DNA from: Laspinema palackyanum D2a
Lineage (GTDB): Bacteria > Cyanobacteriota > Cyanobacteriia > Cyanobacteriales > Laspinemataceae
Assembly: GCA_025370845.1 (NCBI GenBank)
Contig: JAMXFF010000034.1
Location: forward strand, 1 to 64,000
Reading direction: 5' to 3'
Length of the DNA stretch: 64,000 nucleotides
Below the pieces are notes generated by a model. It ran no database searches. It was not told the origin of the DNA and saw nothing but the letters and a program-made list of their open reading frames with translations. Below, in pieces: positions 48,584 to 59,291 of this stretch; positions within the stretch are counted from its first letter, which is position 1, and every line of letters starts with the position of its first letter. A program made the position numbers and the translations under genes.

Positions 48584-48953
48584 CGGCTTACAAGAGTAGG
48601 TTTTTTACGTTCAGGGGGATTTGCCTCACACTTAACTGCACCTCCGGTTCCCTCCCCTTGCCAAGGGGAGGGTTAGGGTGGGGTCCTCCTGACGTGACGC
48701 AAGCCACGTCAGGAAGAATTAGTGGGTGGAGGGTGTCGGCGGTGACGTGGCTTGCGCCACATCATGAAGAAATAGGTTGGACCAGCCTCCATACAGGCGC
48801 GGTAAGCGGAGCTATCCCGTAGGGAATCGCCTCCAAGAATGCGTGACGCGGCCATCGCCGCGTCACCGCCAACACCCCACCCTAACCCTCCCCTTGCTAA
48901 GGGGAGGGAACCGGAGGTGCACTTAAGCGTAAAAAACCTACTCTTGTAAGCCG
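48584..48953. repeat. 370-bp foldback (MITE-like) element between thrB and metX
   Basis: The ends are perfect 26-bp inverted repeats: 48584-48609 and 48928-48953 (core GGCTTACAAGAGTAGG). Inside them, 48631-48683 and 48875-48927 are 53-bp inverted repeats with three mismatches (CCTCCGGTTCCCTCCCCTTG core); the left side carries 21 extra bases between the two blocks. The centre holds three more hairpins: TCCTGACGTG/CACGTCAGGA (48687-48714), GTGGC/GCCAC near 48747, and GTGACGCGGC/GCCGCGTCAC (48843-48866). No ORF. It looks like a non-autonomous foldback element that landed at the 3' ends of two convergent genes. Confidence 0.75.
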
Positions 48954-48978
48954 GTAAGTCCTAATTACCCCGTTATGG

Positions 48979-50088
48979 CTAACTATCCACCCGCCAAATC
49001 CGGGAGAGATGAGAGCGATCGCGATTGGCGGCATTCCAGTCCAGGGACTGGCGGAAATTCACCACCATTGCATTCAAATCTTCCATATCAATTAAAAACG
49101 CATCGTGCCCGTGGGGAGAGTTCAACCACCCTAGTTGAGCATTCGGAATCAACTCAGCTAACTTCTCCTGTTCCACCGGAGGATAAAGCACATCAGAGTC
49201 GATCGCCACCACCAGAGTCGGTTGCTGGATACTCGCCAACACCGAATCATAATCCCCGATTCCGCGAGACACATCGTGACTATCCATCGCGTAAGTCAGG
49301 GTGATGTAACTATTGGCATCAAAGCGATTTACCAGTTTTTGGCCTTGATGGTGGAGATAGTTGACGATTTCCCAATTGCCATCGGCACTCTTGTTGCGCC
49401 CGAATTTTTGCTCTAAACTGGCCCAACTGCGATAAGAACACATTGCCATCATGCGCGCAGCGGACAATCCGCCTGCGGGGGGTTGTTCAATGGTGTAATA
49501 GCCACCGCGCCAGTAGGGGTCCGCATAAATGGCTTGGCGTTGGGCTTCGCTGAGTCCAATACACCAGGGGGAATGTCTTCCCGAGGCGGCAAAGGTGGCG
49601 ATCGCCTCGACTTTTTCGGGATACATCACTCCCCATTCGAGGACCTGCATCCCCCCTAATGACCCCCCGATCACCAGCTTCACCTTTGCCACTTCCAACT
49701 CATCCAGCAATGCCGCTTGGACTCGCACCATATCCCGAATCGTAATCCGAGGGAAATCTGGACCGTAGGGGCATCCAGTCTCTGGATTGACCGAGGTGGG
49801 TCCGGTGGTCCCGTAGCAACTGCCCAAGACGTTGCTGCAAATAATAAAATCTTTTTCCGTATCCAGGGCTTTTCCAGGTCCAAACAAAGGATCCCACCAC
49901 TGATCTGCATCCGCCCATCCGGTTAAGGCATGGCAGATGACTACGGCATTATCTCGTTCTGGGTTGAGCTTCCCCCAGGTTCGATAGGCGACTTGAACCC
50001 CGATTAAAACCTGTCCCGATTCTAGGATAACGGGCTGGGTGAGCTCACAAAACTGGGTTTCCGGGGAAATATATCGGGTTTCATTCAT
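48979..50088 (-). CDS. metX: homoserine O-acetyltransferase
   Basis: 369 residues. An alpha/beta hydrolase that moves acetyl from acetyl-CoA to homoserine, the entry to methionine. The nucleophile elbow is GGSLGGMQVLEWG (Ser about 152). The catalytic Asp and His appear in AIDSDVLYPPVEQ and SPHGHDAFL. NVLGSCYGTTGPTSVNPETG and HALTGWADADQWWD are family blocks. Substrate choice between acetyl- and succinyl-CoA cannot be read with certainty. It and metY are on minus in the order metY-metX in the direction of transcription, 370 bases apart. Confidence 0.95.
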   Translation of the reverse strand: MNETRYISPETQFCELTQPVILESGQVLIGVQVAYRTWGKLNPERDNAVVICHALTGWADADQWWDPLFGPGKALDTEKDFIICSNVLGSCYGTTGPTSVNPETGCPYGPDFPRITIRDMVRVQAALLDELEVAKVKLVIGGSLGGMQVLEWGVMYPEKVEAIATFAASGRHSPWCIGLSEAQRQAIYADPYWRGGYYTIEQPPAGGLSAARMMAMCSYRSWASLEQKFGRNKSADGNWEIVNYLHHQGQKLVNRFDANSYITLTYAMDSHDVSRGIGDYDSVLASIQQPTLVVAIDSDVLYPPVEQEKLAELIPNAQLGWLNSPHGHDAFLIDMEDLNAMVVNFRQSLDWNAANRDRSHLSRIWRVDS

Positions 50089-50384
50089 AATCTTTCATCG
50101 GTTGGCGATCGCAGAGTGGGTCAGTTAATAATCGGCTCGGAAACGCTCCTGGCGTTTGATAACCGTTAGCGGTGGGTATTCGCTGACGGCTTGTTGCTCC
50201 GTTGTACCCCTCGCCGGTCACCGAGTCCCTTTAATTTATATTGTTTCTATTGTAATCCAATCGCGTTCTGGCTTCTGTTTTTTCAATCATGACTTGATCT
50301 GTAGGGTGAGTCATCGGTTAGAGCAAAGCAGACTCCCAAGGCCCAGGGTCCTGACTGAAGTTCTGGGGGTTTATGAGGTGCGAA

Positions 50385-50406
50385 CACAGAGGCGATCGCC
50401 TCTGTG
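50385..50406. repeat. 22-bp perfect palindrome centred on HIP1
   Basis: CACAGAGGCGA (50385-50395) and its exact complement (50396-50406) form a 22-bp palindrome whose centre is GGCGATCGCC, the octamer GCGATCGC flanked by seven more paired bases per side. It lies in the metX promoter region, 300 bases from the metX start. It could be a chance extension of HIP1 or a regulator site. Confidence 0.4.
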
Positions 50407-50420
50407 ATGCAGCAGTCTTT

Positions 50421-50460
50421 GATTAAGCCCATCCCCTGCAAAACAGCGATGGGCTTAATC
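50421..50460 (-). terminator. terminator hairpin of metY
   Basis: GATTAAGCCCATC (50421-50433) and GATGGGCTTAATC (50448-50460) form a perfect 13-bp stem with a 14-base loop, starting one base after the metY stop codon. There is only a weak T run on minus after it. The remaining part of the 373-base gap to metX holds the metX promoter, which I could not place; no SAM riboswitch motif was seen. Confidence 0.65.
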
Positions 50461-50461
50461 C

Positions 50462-52223
<1,762 letters not shown>

Positions 52224-52439
52224 TTACCGGACGATGGAGAGTTCATCGACGACTTGCACCCGTCCCCGGCAGAGAGAACGGAGGAGGCGATCGAGACTGA
52301 AGCGGTCCTCCTCGCTGAGGGAATCATCTAAAATCGCCGCCATCATTCCATAGCGATCGGCTTTGGTGATGCAGTGGGTATCTTGGACCGTGGCAAGTAG
52401 TTCAGGAATGGCACCGGGGAGCAAGTTGAGGTAATACAT
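52224..52439 (-). CDS. small conserved cyanobacterial protein
   Basis: 71 residues, cytosolic, helical, ending in a basic-then-acidic tail (RLLRSLCRGRVQVVDELSIV). The central block CITKADRYGMMAAILDDSLSEEDRFSLDRLLRSL reads like a real, conserved small helical protein, and the pattern is one I have seen in cyanobacterial hypotheticals (memory, no name). No clear ribosome site precedes the ATG at 52439. It is alone on minus, divergent from ndhD. Function unknown. Confidence 0.6.
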   Translation of the reverse strand: MYYLNLLPGAIPELLATVQDTHCITKADRYGMMAAILDDSLSEEDRFSLDRLLRSLCRGRVQVVDELSIVR

Positions 52440-52758
52440 CAGGGTAGTTTTGAACTCGACATCTTTATAATCCCGTATTTTCTCGCAATTGTCCGTGATT
52501 CTACCGAAACCTCCTCCGTGATTCTAACGAGACTTTGATGTGATCTAACCGGAGTAGGAGTGGTGATGGCGATCGCCCAGAAGGAATCCCGGGAATTCAA
52601 GGGACCTTAATCCCCCAAAAGGGACTTAACTGTTCATCATGATAAGCATTTATGCTGGCTTATCAGTCCGATTAATGATTTTTACTTAACATCCCTTTTC
52701 AAAACTTTATATAGCTTCATAAACTAAAAGAGTAGGCAGTAAGTATTTATTACCATCT
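52440..52758. other. divergent region before ndhD
   Basis: 319 bases. The 3' part (52670-52740) is AT-rich, with TATATA near 52708 as a possible -10 for ndhD, but no good -35. GTAAGTATTTATTAC near 52739 resembles an NtcA box but has nine bases instead of eight between GTA and TAC, so it is not called. Confidence 0.35.
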
Positions 52759-54387
52759 ATGTTAACCATAGACTTTCCCTGGCTAACCACTATAATTCTT
52801 TTCCCGCTCCTAGCGGCCCTAGTCATCCCGGTACTCCCCGATCAAGAGGGTAAAACCATCCGCCTCTATACCCTAGGCGTCGGCTTAATCGAACTCGCCC
52901 TCACCCTTGTCGCCTTTTGGCAGAACTACGACCTGCACAACCCGGAATTGCAGCTCGTTGAATCCTACCCCTGGGTCCCCCAACTAGGTCTCAACTGGAC
53001 CCTAGCCGTGGATGGCATTTCCATGCCCCTAATTGTCTTAACCGCCTTAGTCACCACCCTCGCCATTGCCGCAGGATGGAACGTCACCAAAAAGCCTCGG
53101 TTATTTTACGCCCTGATGTTGGTCTTGTACAGCGCCCAAATCGGCGTCTTTGCCGCTGGGGATATGCTGCTATTCTTCCTGATGTGGGAAATCGAACTCG
53201 TCCCGGTTTACCTGCTCATTTCGATATGGGGCGGCGAAAAACGCCTCTATGCCGCGACTAAATTCATTTTATATACTGCATTAGCTTCTATCTTTATTTT
53301 GGTCGCAGCCTTAGCAATGGCATTCTATGGCGATACCATCACCTTTAATATGGCCGAACTGAGTGCCAAACATTATCCAATTGCCTTAGAATTGCTGCTT
53401 TATGCCGGGTTGTTCATCGCCTTTGGCGTCAAACTGCCCATTTTCCCCCTCCATACCTGGCTCCCCGATGCTCACGGAGAAGCCTCCGCCCCTGTTTCTA
53501 TGATTTTGGCCGGGGTCTTGCTGAAAATGGGCGGCTATGCCTTAATCCGCATGAACCTGGAAATGCTCCCCAACGCCCATCTCTACTTTGCCCCGGTTTT
53601 GGCAATCCTGGGGGTCGTGAATATTGTCTATGGCGCATTGAGTGCGTTTGGGCAAGATCACCTTAAACGCCGTTTAGCTTATTCCTCGATTTCCCACATG
53701 GGATTTGTCTTGATTGGGATTGCGTCCTTAACGGAATTGGGGATCAGCGGTGCTGTGTTGCAAATGCTCTCCCACGGATTGATTGCTGCCGCTTTATTCT
53801 TCCTGGCGGGGGTCACCTACGAGCGCACTCATACCCTGGCAATGGAGAAAATGGGCGGTTTGGCGAAGTTGATGCCTAAAGTGTTTGCGCTGTTTACGGC
53901 GGGTGCAATGGCATCCTTGGCGTTACCGGGGATGAGTGGATTTGTCAGTGAGTTGACTGTGTTTTTGGGACTTTCCACCAGTTACGCCTACAGCACCCCG
54001 TTTAAAGTGGTGGTGATTGGGTTAGCGGCAGTGGGTTTAATTGTCACGCCGATTTATTTACTCTCCATGCTGCGCCAGGTGTTCTATGGCAAAGTTGAGC
54101 CGATGGTGAATGTTGAGGCATGGGAGTTGATGGATGCGAAACCTCGGGAGATTGCGATCGCCGCTTGTCTGTTGTTGCCGATTATCGGAATTGGGTTATA
54201 TCCGAAAGCGGCAACTCAAACCTACGATGTGAAAACCACGGAAGTTGCCGCCGAGGTTCGCAATGCCCTCCCTATCTTTGCTCAACAGCAAGATCGGTTG
54301 TTCTCCGGTGGGTTTTTCGCCCCCAGTATCCCCCGGGTCGATGCTCAAGCTTTATTTAGCATTACTGATATCGGTAAGGGGGCTTAA
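52759..54387 (+). CDS. ndhD: NAD(P)H-quinone oxidoreductase subunit 4 (NdhD)
   Basis: 542 residues, the antiporter-like membrane subunit of cyanobacterial NDH-1, which pumps protons while passing electrons from ferredoxin to plastoquinone. Fourteen membrane segments fit. Family blocks: [61 protein letters not shown] (Glu in MWE is the conserved proton-path residue), [38 protein letters not shown] (Lys and His of the antiporter core), [15 protein letters not shown]. It resembles the NdhD1/D2 respiratory and cyclic-flow type rather than the D3/D4 CO2-uptake type, though this is a by-eye judgement. No ndhF is adjacent. Confidence 0.95.
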   Translation: MLTIDFPWLTTIILFPLLAALVIPVLPDQEGKTIRLYTLGVGLIELALTLVAFWQNYDLHNPELQLVESYPWVPQLGLNWTLAVDGISMPLIVLTALVTTLAIAAGWNVTKKPRLFYALMLVLYSAQIGVFAAGDMLLFFLMWEIELVPVYLLISIWGGEKRLYAATKFILYTALASIFILVAALAMAFYGDTITFNMAELSAKHYPIALELLLYAGLFIAFGVKLPIFPLHTWLPDAHGEASAPVSMILAGVLLKMGGYALIRMNLEMLPNAHLYFAPVLAILGVVNIVYGALSAFGQDHLKRRLAYSSISHMGFVLIGIASLTELGISGAVLQMLSHGLIAAALFFLAGVTYERTHTLAMEKMGGLAKLMPKVFALFTAGAMASLALPGMSGFVSELTVFLGLSTSYAYSTPFKVVVIGLAAVGLIVTPIYLLSMLRQVFYGKVEPMVNVEAWELMDAKPREIAIAACLLLPIIGIGLYPKAATQTYDVKTTEVAAEVRNALPIFAQQQDRLFSGGFFAPSIPRVDAQALFSITDIGKGA

Positions 54388-54483
54388 GGGATTCCGGGGT
54401 ATGGTCTTTCATGCCCCAATCTGACCTTTGGCGATCGCATCGGACGATTATTTTGGGGTTCACCGCTGTTTATAATTGACAAG

Positions 54484-54531
54484 AAATCCGGTACTCGTAG
54501 GGTTTTCCAGCCCTTAGAGTACCGGATTTTG
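54484..54531 (+). terminator. stem-loop downstream of ndhD
   Basis: AAATCCGGTACTC (54484-54496) pairs with GAGTACCGGATTT (54517-54529), with AGGG/CCCT continuing inside. TTTT follows. It lies 97 bases past the ndhD stop and is the likely transcript end. Confidence 0.6.
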
Positions 54532-55459
54532 TATGCTATCCCCTCCCTGGGGCAAGGCGATCGGTACCCTGCTATATATCTGATAAAAAACTCGGGTTGT
54601 CTGGCTTGTAGAACATCGGTATAGTGGGAAAGGCCAGGGACAAGGGACAAGAGGGACAAAATGCCCAGTTTTTGGCACATAGTGGGTGCAGAACGGGCAG
54701 AACAGCCCGGAGTCGGGTCCCCATAGCCGAGGAATTGGGAGGTATGGATCAGATACACCGCAGTAGAAACCGGGTTTTTGGCCTGAATGAGTGGCTTATT
54801 CTTAAAGATTGTGTAAAGACAAGAGGGTGGTGATCCCAAAGCCGGGGTTAAATTTAGCCTGCCTACGAGGAGTGGGTTGGAGGAGATTGTACCCTTCTAG
54901 GCGGTTGGATTTCGCATCCCGCCTGGTTAATCGAAGAGTGTGGGAACGAATGTAGCGCTTTTCTCCAGATTGGGATGAATCACATCGGAGAATTTTCCTT
55001 CTGAAGTATAGATGACAGGGGGAGAGGTTTATGCTATTCGTTGGCTAAATTGTCTGTAAATCTTCATTTTTAACGCGGCAATTGGCTATTGGAAGTTTTT
55101 TTTAGAAAGAATCACCTCAAAACTTCATCCCAATGGCAGATGAGAGCTTTGTAACCGATCGATGAAAATTATAGGGAAGCGATAGAGAACTTCGAGCGTC
55201 GAAAGCGGCCCTGAAATGGACTAGCTAGTGTGAGGCCAAATCCGAAACAGAACGCTTAGAGATGCAGAGATTTTCTATCGGGTCGAACTTTAGTAGAATG
55301 GCTTGACTCCGAAAGGGAGTGGGATCGCCTGACCCACTAACCCCTGAAATATCGGAAGACCTGCCTCATTTACCACAGTGCGATCGCACTGATTATCTGG
55401 GTCTGAGTTGAGCAACAGACCCCCGTGAGTATCGCTGCTGATAGTAAGAGGATAAATTT
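54532..55459. other. long non-coding region before the exopolysaccharide operon
   Basis: About 930 bases. One copy of the dispersed palindrome (AGAAACCGGGTTTTT) lies at 54765-54779. From 55000 on it is AT-rich and should hold the operon promoter; no JUMPstart-like element was seen. Small ORFs in 54384-54839 run on both strands over the same bases and are not supported. AAGAGGA (55446-55452) is the ribosome site of the first operon gene. Confidence 0.5.
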
Positions 55460-56956
55460 ATGAATGATGCTGTAAAAATCTTTTCTCATTATAATACCAA
55501 GTCAGGCTCTGTGTCTAAAAAAAGCCGGTGGCCTATTTACTTATTTTTAGGAATTACAACCAATTTAGTGGTTTGGGGATTGGCGATCGCCTACATCACC
55601 CTCAAAGCCCCAAGCTATACTACCAAATGGTCAGTCACCCTGCCCGGTACAGGTTCTACAAGCCGAGTAGACTTACCCGGCATTGGGATCGCGTCTTCCC
55701 AAACCGACTCTCCCTACCGATACGATTCCCACCACGACCCTCGGGAAAATTACAAATATATCGCGGGAAGCGATGAGGTTAGAACCCGTGCAGCCGAACT
55801 GCTCAATCTCGACCTGAAAGCCTTCAATGAACCCAAGATCGAGATTATCGGCAACTCCACGCTCATGGAGTTTGAAATGGTCGGCGATACTCCCCAACTG
55901 GCTCAACAAAAGGCAACCGCCCTCCACCAAGCCTTCCTCCTTCAGTTAGAGGCACTTAGACAAGAAGAAATCACCGATCATGACCGCAACTTACAAATGT
56001 TGCTCAGTCAGTCTCAGCAAAACTTAGAAAAGGCCCAGGCTCGCTTATCTGAGTATCAAGTGACCTCTAGCATCATGTCTTCCGAGCAATTGGTTGACCT
56101 CTCAAAAACCATTGAAGCGTTACGGAAGCAAAAAGCCGAAGTGGATGCCATGAATCAGCAAAGTAACGCCCGAATGGTCCAAATTGCTCAAAACTTAGAC
56201 CTCACCCCGGCAGAAGCAAACGAAGCCTTTGCCTTACAATCGGATGGGTTATTTCAAGACTATCTGCTGAAATACCAAACCAGCCGAAGTGAGATCATCG
56301 CATTGACCTCGGTTTATACTCCGCGCCATCCCGTCGTTCTGGCAAAACAACAAGAACTGGATGAAGCCCGTGCCGGATTAGCCGAACGGAGTCAGCAAAT
56401 TGTGGGGCGACCCATTGACCCGGAAATCTGGGAAGAAACCAACTTAAGAAATGGCGATAATGCTTCTAAGCGAGAAGTCTTATTTCAAGATTTGATTACA
56501 TTTCAGACAGAAAATGTTGGCTTAGAAGCACAATCACAAGAGTTAGGGAGGCAAATTGCAACCTTAGAAAATCGTTTAAAAACTTTATCAGTCCAGGGAT
56601 CAGAACTGGAAAATTTACGGAGGGACGTTCAAATCGCTGAAGCGGTATTTTCCTCAACTTTAACCCAGATGGACATGAGTAAGTCTAACATTTTTGCCAG
56701 CTATCCGCGCATTCAAATGTTGACGCCACCGGCCTTGCCACAAGAACCCAGTTCTCCGAAAAAAGTCTTAGCCCTACTCGGTGCAGGGATGAGCTCGGTC
56801 TTTTTTACCGCTGGATTTCTCATGCTGTGGATGCGGGATGTCAAAAATCAACGGAGGAAGCAAAGTCCAATAATAGTGGAGCCTAAACCCCAACCGATTC
56901 CGGTTAACTCGGCGTACCCTCAGCAAAATTCATCAACGGCAGTGTCTAAGCGATGA
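55460..56956 (+). CDS. Wzz/GumC-like polysaccharide co-polymerase
   Basis: 498 residues. One membrane segment near residues 25-48 (IYLFLGITTNLVVWGLAIAYITL), a periplasmic part with two long coiled coils (about 150-240 and 330-410) and a second membrane segment near 435-460 (VLALLGAGMSSVFFTAGFLMLWM). This is the Wzz/GumC chain-length regulator layout. No Walker motif or tyrosine-kinase domain is fused, unlike the BY-kinase type. The Pro-rich basic tail is cytosolic. It sets the length of the polymer made by the next gene. AAGAGGA is seven bases before the ATG. Its stop overlaps the next start by four bases. Confidence 0.88.
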   Translation: MNDAVKIFSHYNTKSGSVSKKSRWPIYLFLGITTNLVVWGLAIAYITLKAPSYTTKWSVTLPGTGSTSRVDLPGIGIASSQTDSPYRYDSHHDPRENYKYIAGSDEVRTRAAELLNLDLKAFNEPKIEIIGNSTLMEFEMVGDTPQLAQQKATALHQAFLLQLEALRQEEITDHDRNLQMLLSQSQQNLEKAQARLSEYQVTSSIMSSEQLVDLSKTIEALRKQKAEVDAMNQQSNARMVQIAQNLDLTPAEANEAFALQSDGLFQDYLLKYQTSRSEIIALTSVYTPRHPVVLAKQQELDEARAGLAERSQQIVGRPIDPEIWEETNLRNGDNASKREVLFQDLITFQTENVGLEAQSQELGRQIATLENRLKTLSVQGSELENLRRDVQIAEAVFSSTLTQMDMSKSNIFASYPRIQMLTPPALPQEPSSPKKVLALLGAGMSSVFFTAGFLMLWMRDVKNQRRKQSPIIVEPKPQPIPVNSAYPQQNSSTAVSKR

Positions 56957-58251
56957 AGCCAGAAAACCTACCTGAAAAGTTAGTTTGGTATTACATCATC
57001 GGCACTTATATCATTTATTTGATGGGTGCCCAGTATGTACTTGCCCCTCTGTTATCTTATGTTCTGCTGTTTTATGTGTTGAAAAAATGGTGGAACCAAA
57101 CTGAGGAGACACCCCCGGAAGAACGGGTCCGGTTTACCCCTTCTAACTGGCTGTGGATTGTGGCGATGTTCATCATGCACATCGCGTTAGTCATGGGTCA
57201 TATAGATTTTGGAATGGGATTACCGCAAATCATTCGCTCTACGGTGAATGGATGGCTCAGAAGCTGGGCGCTTTTAGCCCTATTTCCTCTGGCGGCTCAC
57301 CTAGATATCCGCCCGAAGTTAATTTATCGAGCCATTGCGATTCTCTGCGTTCAAAGTTTAATTTTGATTCCCTTTGGGTATCTTTTTAGCATGGCGGGGT
57401 TTCCGAGTGAACTCTATACGTCTCCGTTAAAAGCCTTTGGAGGGAGCTCTTTATATAACGTTAACTTGCTCTATCAATATGATGCTGAAGGGGGTCAAAC
57501 GCGAATGTTTTTGTTCGCTCCCTGGGCACCCGCTTTGGGAATGATTGGGACCATGTACTTTGGGCTCGTCCAGCAAGATGAAGACAAAAAATGGCGCTGG
57601 TGGGGGATGGTGGGGGCGGCAGCAATGGCAGTGACATCGGTTTCTCGCTTAGGAATTATCGCCTTGCCTTTCATTCCGGTGGCGGTGTGGGGATTGACCA
57701 ATTTTTTAAGACCTTGGGTCATCTTTGCTTCAGGTTTTGCCAGTTTAGGCTTAGGGCTATTTGCACCGGCCTTGATCGACTTTCTCAACGCCGTCAAAAC
57801 TCAATTTACTCAAGCCCGGGCTAGTTCTTCCCACGTTCGAGATGTACTCAATGGTATGGCCGTTTATCGCTGGAGAACGGACGCTCCAATTTGGGGGCAT
57901 GGCATTCTTCAACCGAAAGGACCAGGAGTGGTGGCGGAGATGCCTATTGGCTCTCATCATACTTGGTTTGGGGTGTTGTTTATGCACGGAATCGTCGGAT
58001 TTTTTGCCATCGTCATTCCCCTGATTTGGACCTTCATAGAAATGCTGATTAAAGCCCAGCATTCTCAAACCGCCAAGGTTACCTTACATTTTCTGATTGC
58101 TCTGTTTCTATTTGCCTTTGCGGAAAATATTCAGGGCTTAGCTTACCTTTATTGGCCCTGTTTAATCATCATGGGAATGGCTTTTAAAGAACAATTAATC
58201 GTCGGGAGCGACACTGATGAAAAAGAAGCGTATCTTATTTCTGATTTCTGA
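56953..58251 (+). CDS. O-antigen polymerase (Wzy)-like membrane protein
   Basis: 432 residues, about eleven membrane segments. The block IWGHGILQPKGPGVVAEMPIGSHHTWFGVLFMHGIVGFFAIVIPL, with a periplasmic loop before a segment, is the typical Wzy/WaaL C-terminal pattern (His-His-Thr). SSSHVRDVLNGMAVYRWRTDAPIWG precedes it. It would join repeat units at the outer face of the plasma membrane. The start overlaps the previous stop as ATGA, and the end overlaps the next gene by 35 bases, so translation is coupled. Confidence 0.85.
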   Translation: MKPENLPEKLVWYYIIGTYIIYLMGAQYVLAPLLSYVLLFYVLKKWWNQTEETPPEERVRFTPSNWLWIVAMFIMHIALVMGHIDFGMGLPQIIRSTVNGWLRSWALLALFPLAAHLDIRPKLIYRAIAILCVQSLILIPFGYLFSMAGFPSELYTSPLKAFGGSSLYNVNLLYQYDAEGGQTRMFLFAPWAPALGMIGTMYFGLVQQDEDKKWRWWGMVGAAAMAVTSVSRLGIIALPFIPVAVWGLTNFLRPWVIFASGFASLGLGLFAPALIDFLNAVKTQFTQARASSSHVRDVLNGMAVYRWRTDAPIWGHGILQPKGPGVVAEMPIGSHHTWFGVLFMHGIVGFFAIVIPLIWTFIEMLIKAQHSQTAKVTLHFLIALFLFAFAENIQGLAYLYWPCLIIMGMAFKEQLIVGSDTDEKEAYLISDF

Positions 58252-59209
58252 TAAAAAAATGGGAGGGGTCATGACAATGGTGGATAGTTTGACTCGTTCC
58301 TCTCTATCCGAACAGTTTGACTTTAAGACCGTGTGCTTGGATGCCAATGAAGCCATCAATGAACGGATAACACCGGATGTTGTGGTGATTAATAAAGCCT
58401 GTACCTGGCGGAGAATTCCGAATTTACTGTGGTTAAGTATCCGTAAAAGAAAAACCCAGGTGGTGATTATCGAGCATCATTATACGGCGGGATTTGAAAC
58501 CCATCAGGTTCCGGAGAAAACGCGCTTCCGGCTGATGCTAAAAATTTCCTACTCTTTAGCCGATCGCGTGGTCGCGGTTTCAGAGGATCAAGCGGATTGG
58601 ATGTTTAAAAATAACTTAGTAGAGGCCGATAAACTACATCTAATCAACCCTGCGGTCAAACTCAAGGAATTCCTGGAAGTTCCTGAGCGCGAACCCCGCC
58701 AAGAAATTCGTTTAGCTGCTTATGGTCGATTCTGCCAACAAAAAGGTTTTGACATTTTGCTAGAGGCTATGAAGTTAATTCCCCAACATACGGTTAATTT
58801 ATATTTAGGAGGAGATGGACCGGATAAGGAAGACCTCAAAGAACGCGCCCTGGGGTTAAAAAATGTCAAATTTTGTGGGGCGATCGAAGATGTACCCCAG
58901 TTTTTAGAAGGATGTGATGCAGTGGTCATTTCATCGCGCTGGGAACCCTTTGGGTTAGTCTGTATGGAAGCCAAAGCCGCCGGGAAGCCCGTGATTGCCT
59001 CGGATATTGATGGGTTACGAGAACAAGTGCGCGATTGTGGAATCTTGGTTCCCCCAGAAGATCCGGTCCAATTGGCTTCTGCGATCGCCTCCTTGGGCGA
59101 AAGTGACCTCTTGACTTGGGGTCAAAACGGGCGAAATTCGGTCAAAGATGCCCGCAACCAATTTTTAACTCAATGGGAAAACTTACTGGGGGAATTAACA
59201 GAAGATTAA
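58217..59209 (+). CDS. glycosyltransferase family 4 (GT-B)
   Basis: 330 residues. Two Rossmann-like halves; the donor-binding half has AAYGRFCQQKGFDILLEAMKLI, LYLGGDGPDKEDL and SSRWEPFGLVCMEAKAAGKPVIASDIDGLREQV, with the E-x7-E motif of GT4 enzymes. It should add one sugar from a nucleotide donor to the growing repeat unit in the cytosol. The sugar is unknown. At 330 residues it is slightly short; the N-terminal acceptor half is compact (KMGGVMTMVDSLTRSSL). Coupled to the polymerase gene by a 35-base overlap. Confidence 0.9.
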   Translation: MKKKRILFLISDKKMGGVMTMVDSLTRSSLSEQFDFKTVCLDANEAINERITPDVVVINKACTWRRIPNLLWLSIRKRKTQVVIIEHHYTAGFETHQVPEKTRFRLMLKISYSLADRVVAVSEDQADWMFKNNLVEADKLHLINPAVKLKEFLEVPEREPRQEIRLAAYGRFCQQKGFDILLEAMKLIPQHTVNLYLGGDGPDKEDLKERALGLKNVKFCGAIEDVPQFLEGCDAVVISSRWEPFGLVCMEAKAAGKPVIASDIDGLREQVRDCGILVPPEDPVQLASAIASLGESDLLTWGQNGRNSVKDARNQFLTQWENLLGELTED

Positions 59210-59291
59210 AACCTCTTTCATTTTTTTAAAATCCCCATAACCCATCCCCCAACAAATCTCAATCAATCATCTACAGAAAGGAAGACATTAA

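Noticed and set aside
50089..50461. SAM riboswitch expected upstream of metX
   Set aside because: No GCCCGGCAACC-type core or matching stem order was found on minus.
52739..52753. NtcA-like box before ndhD
   Set aside because: GTA and TAC are nine bases apart instead of eight and no -10 lies at the expected distance.
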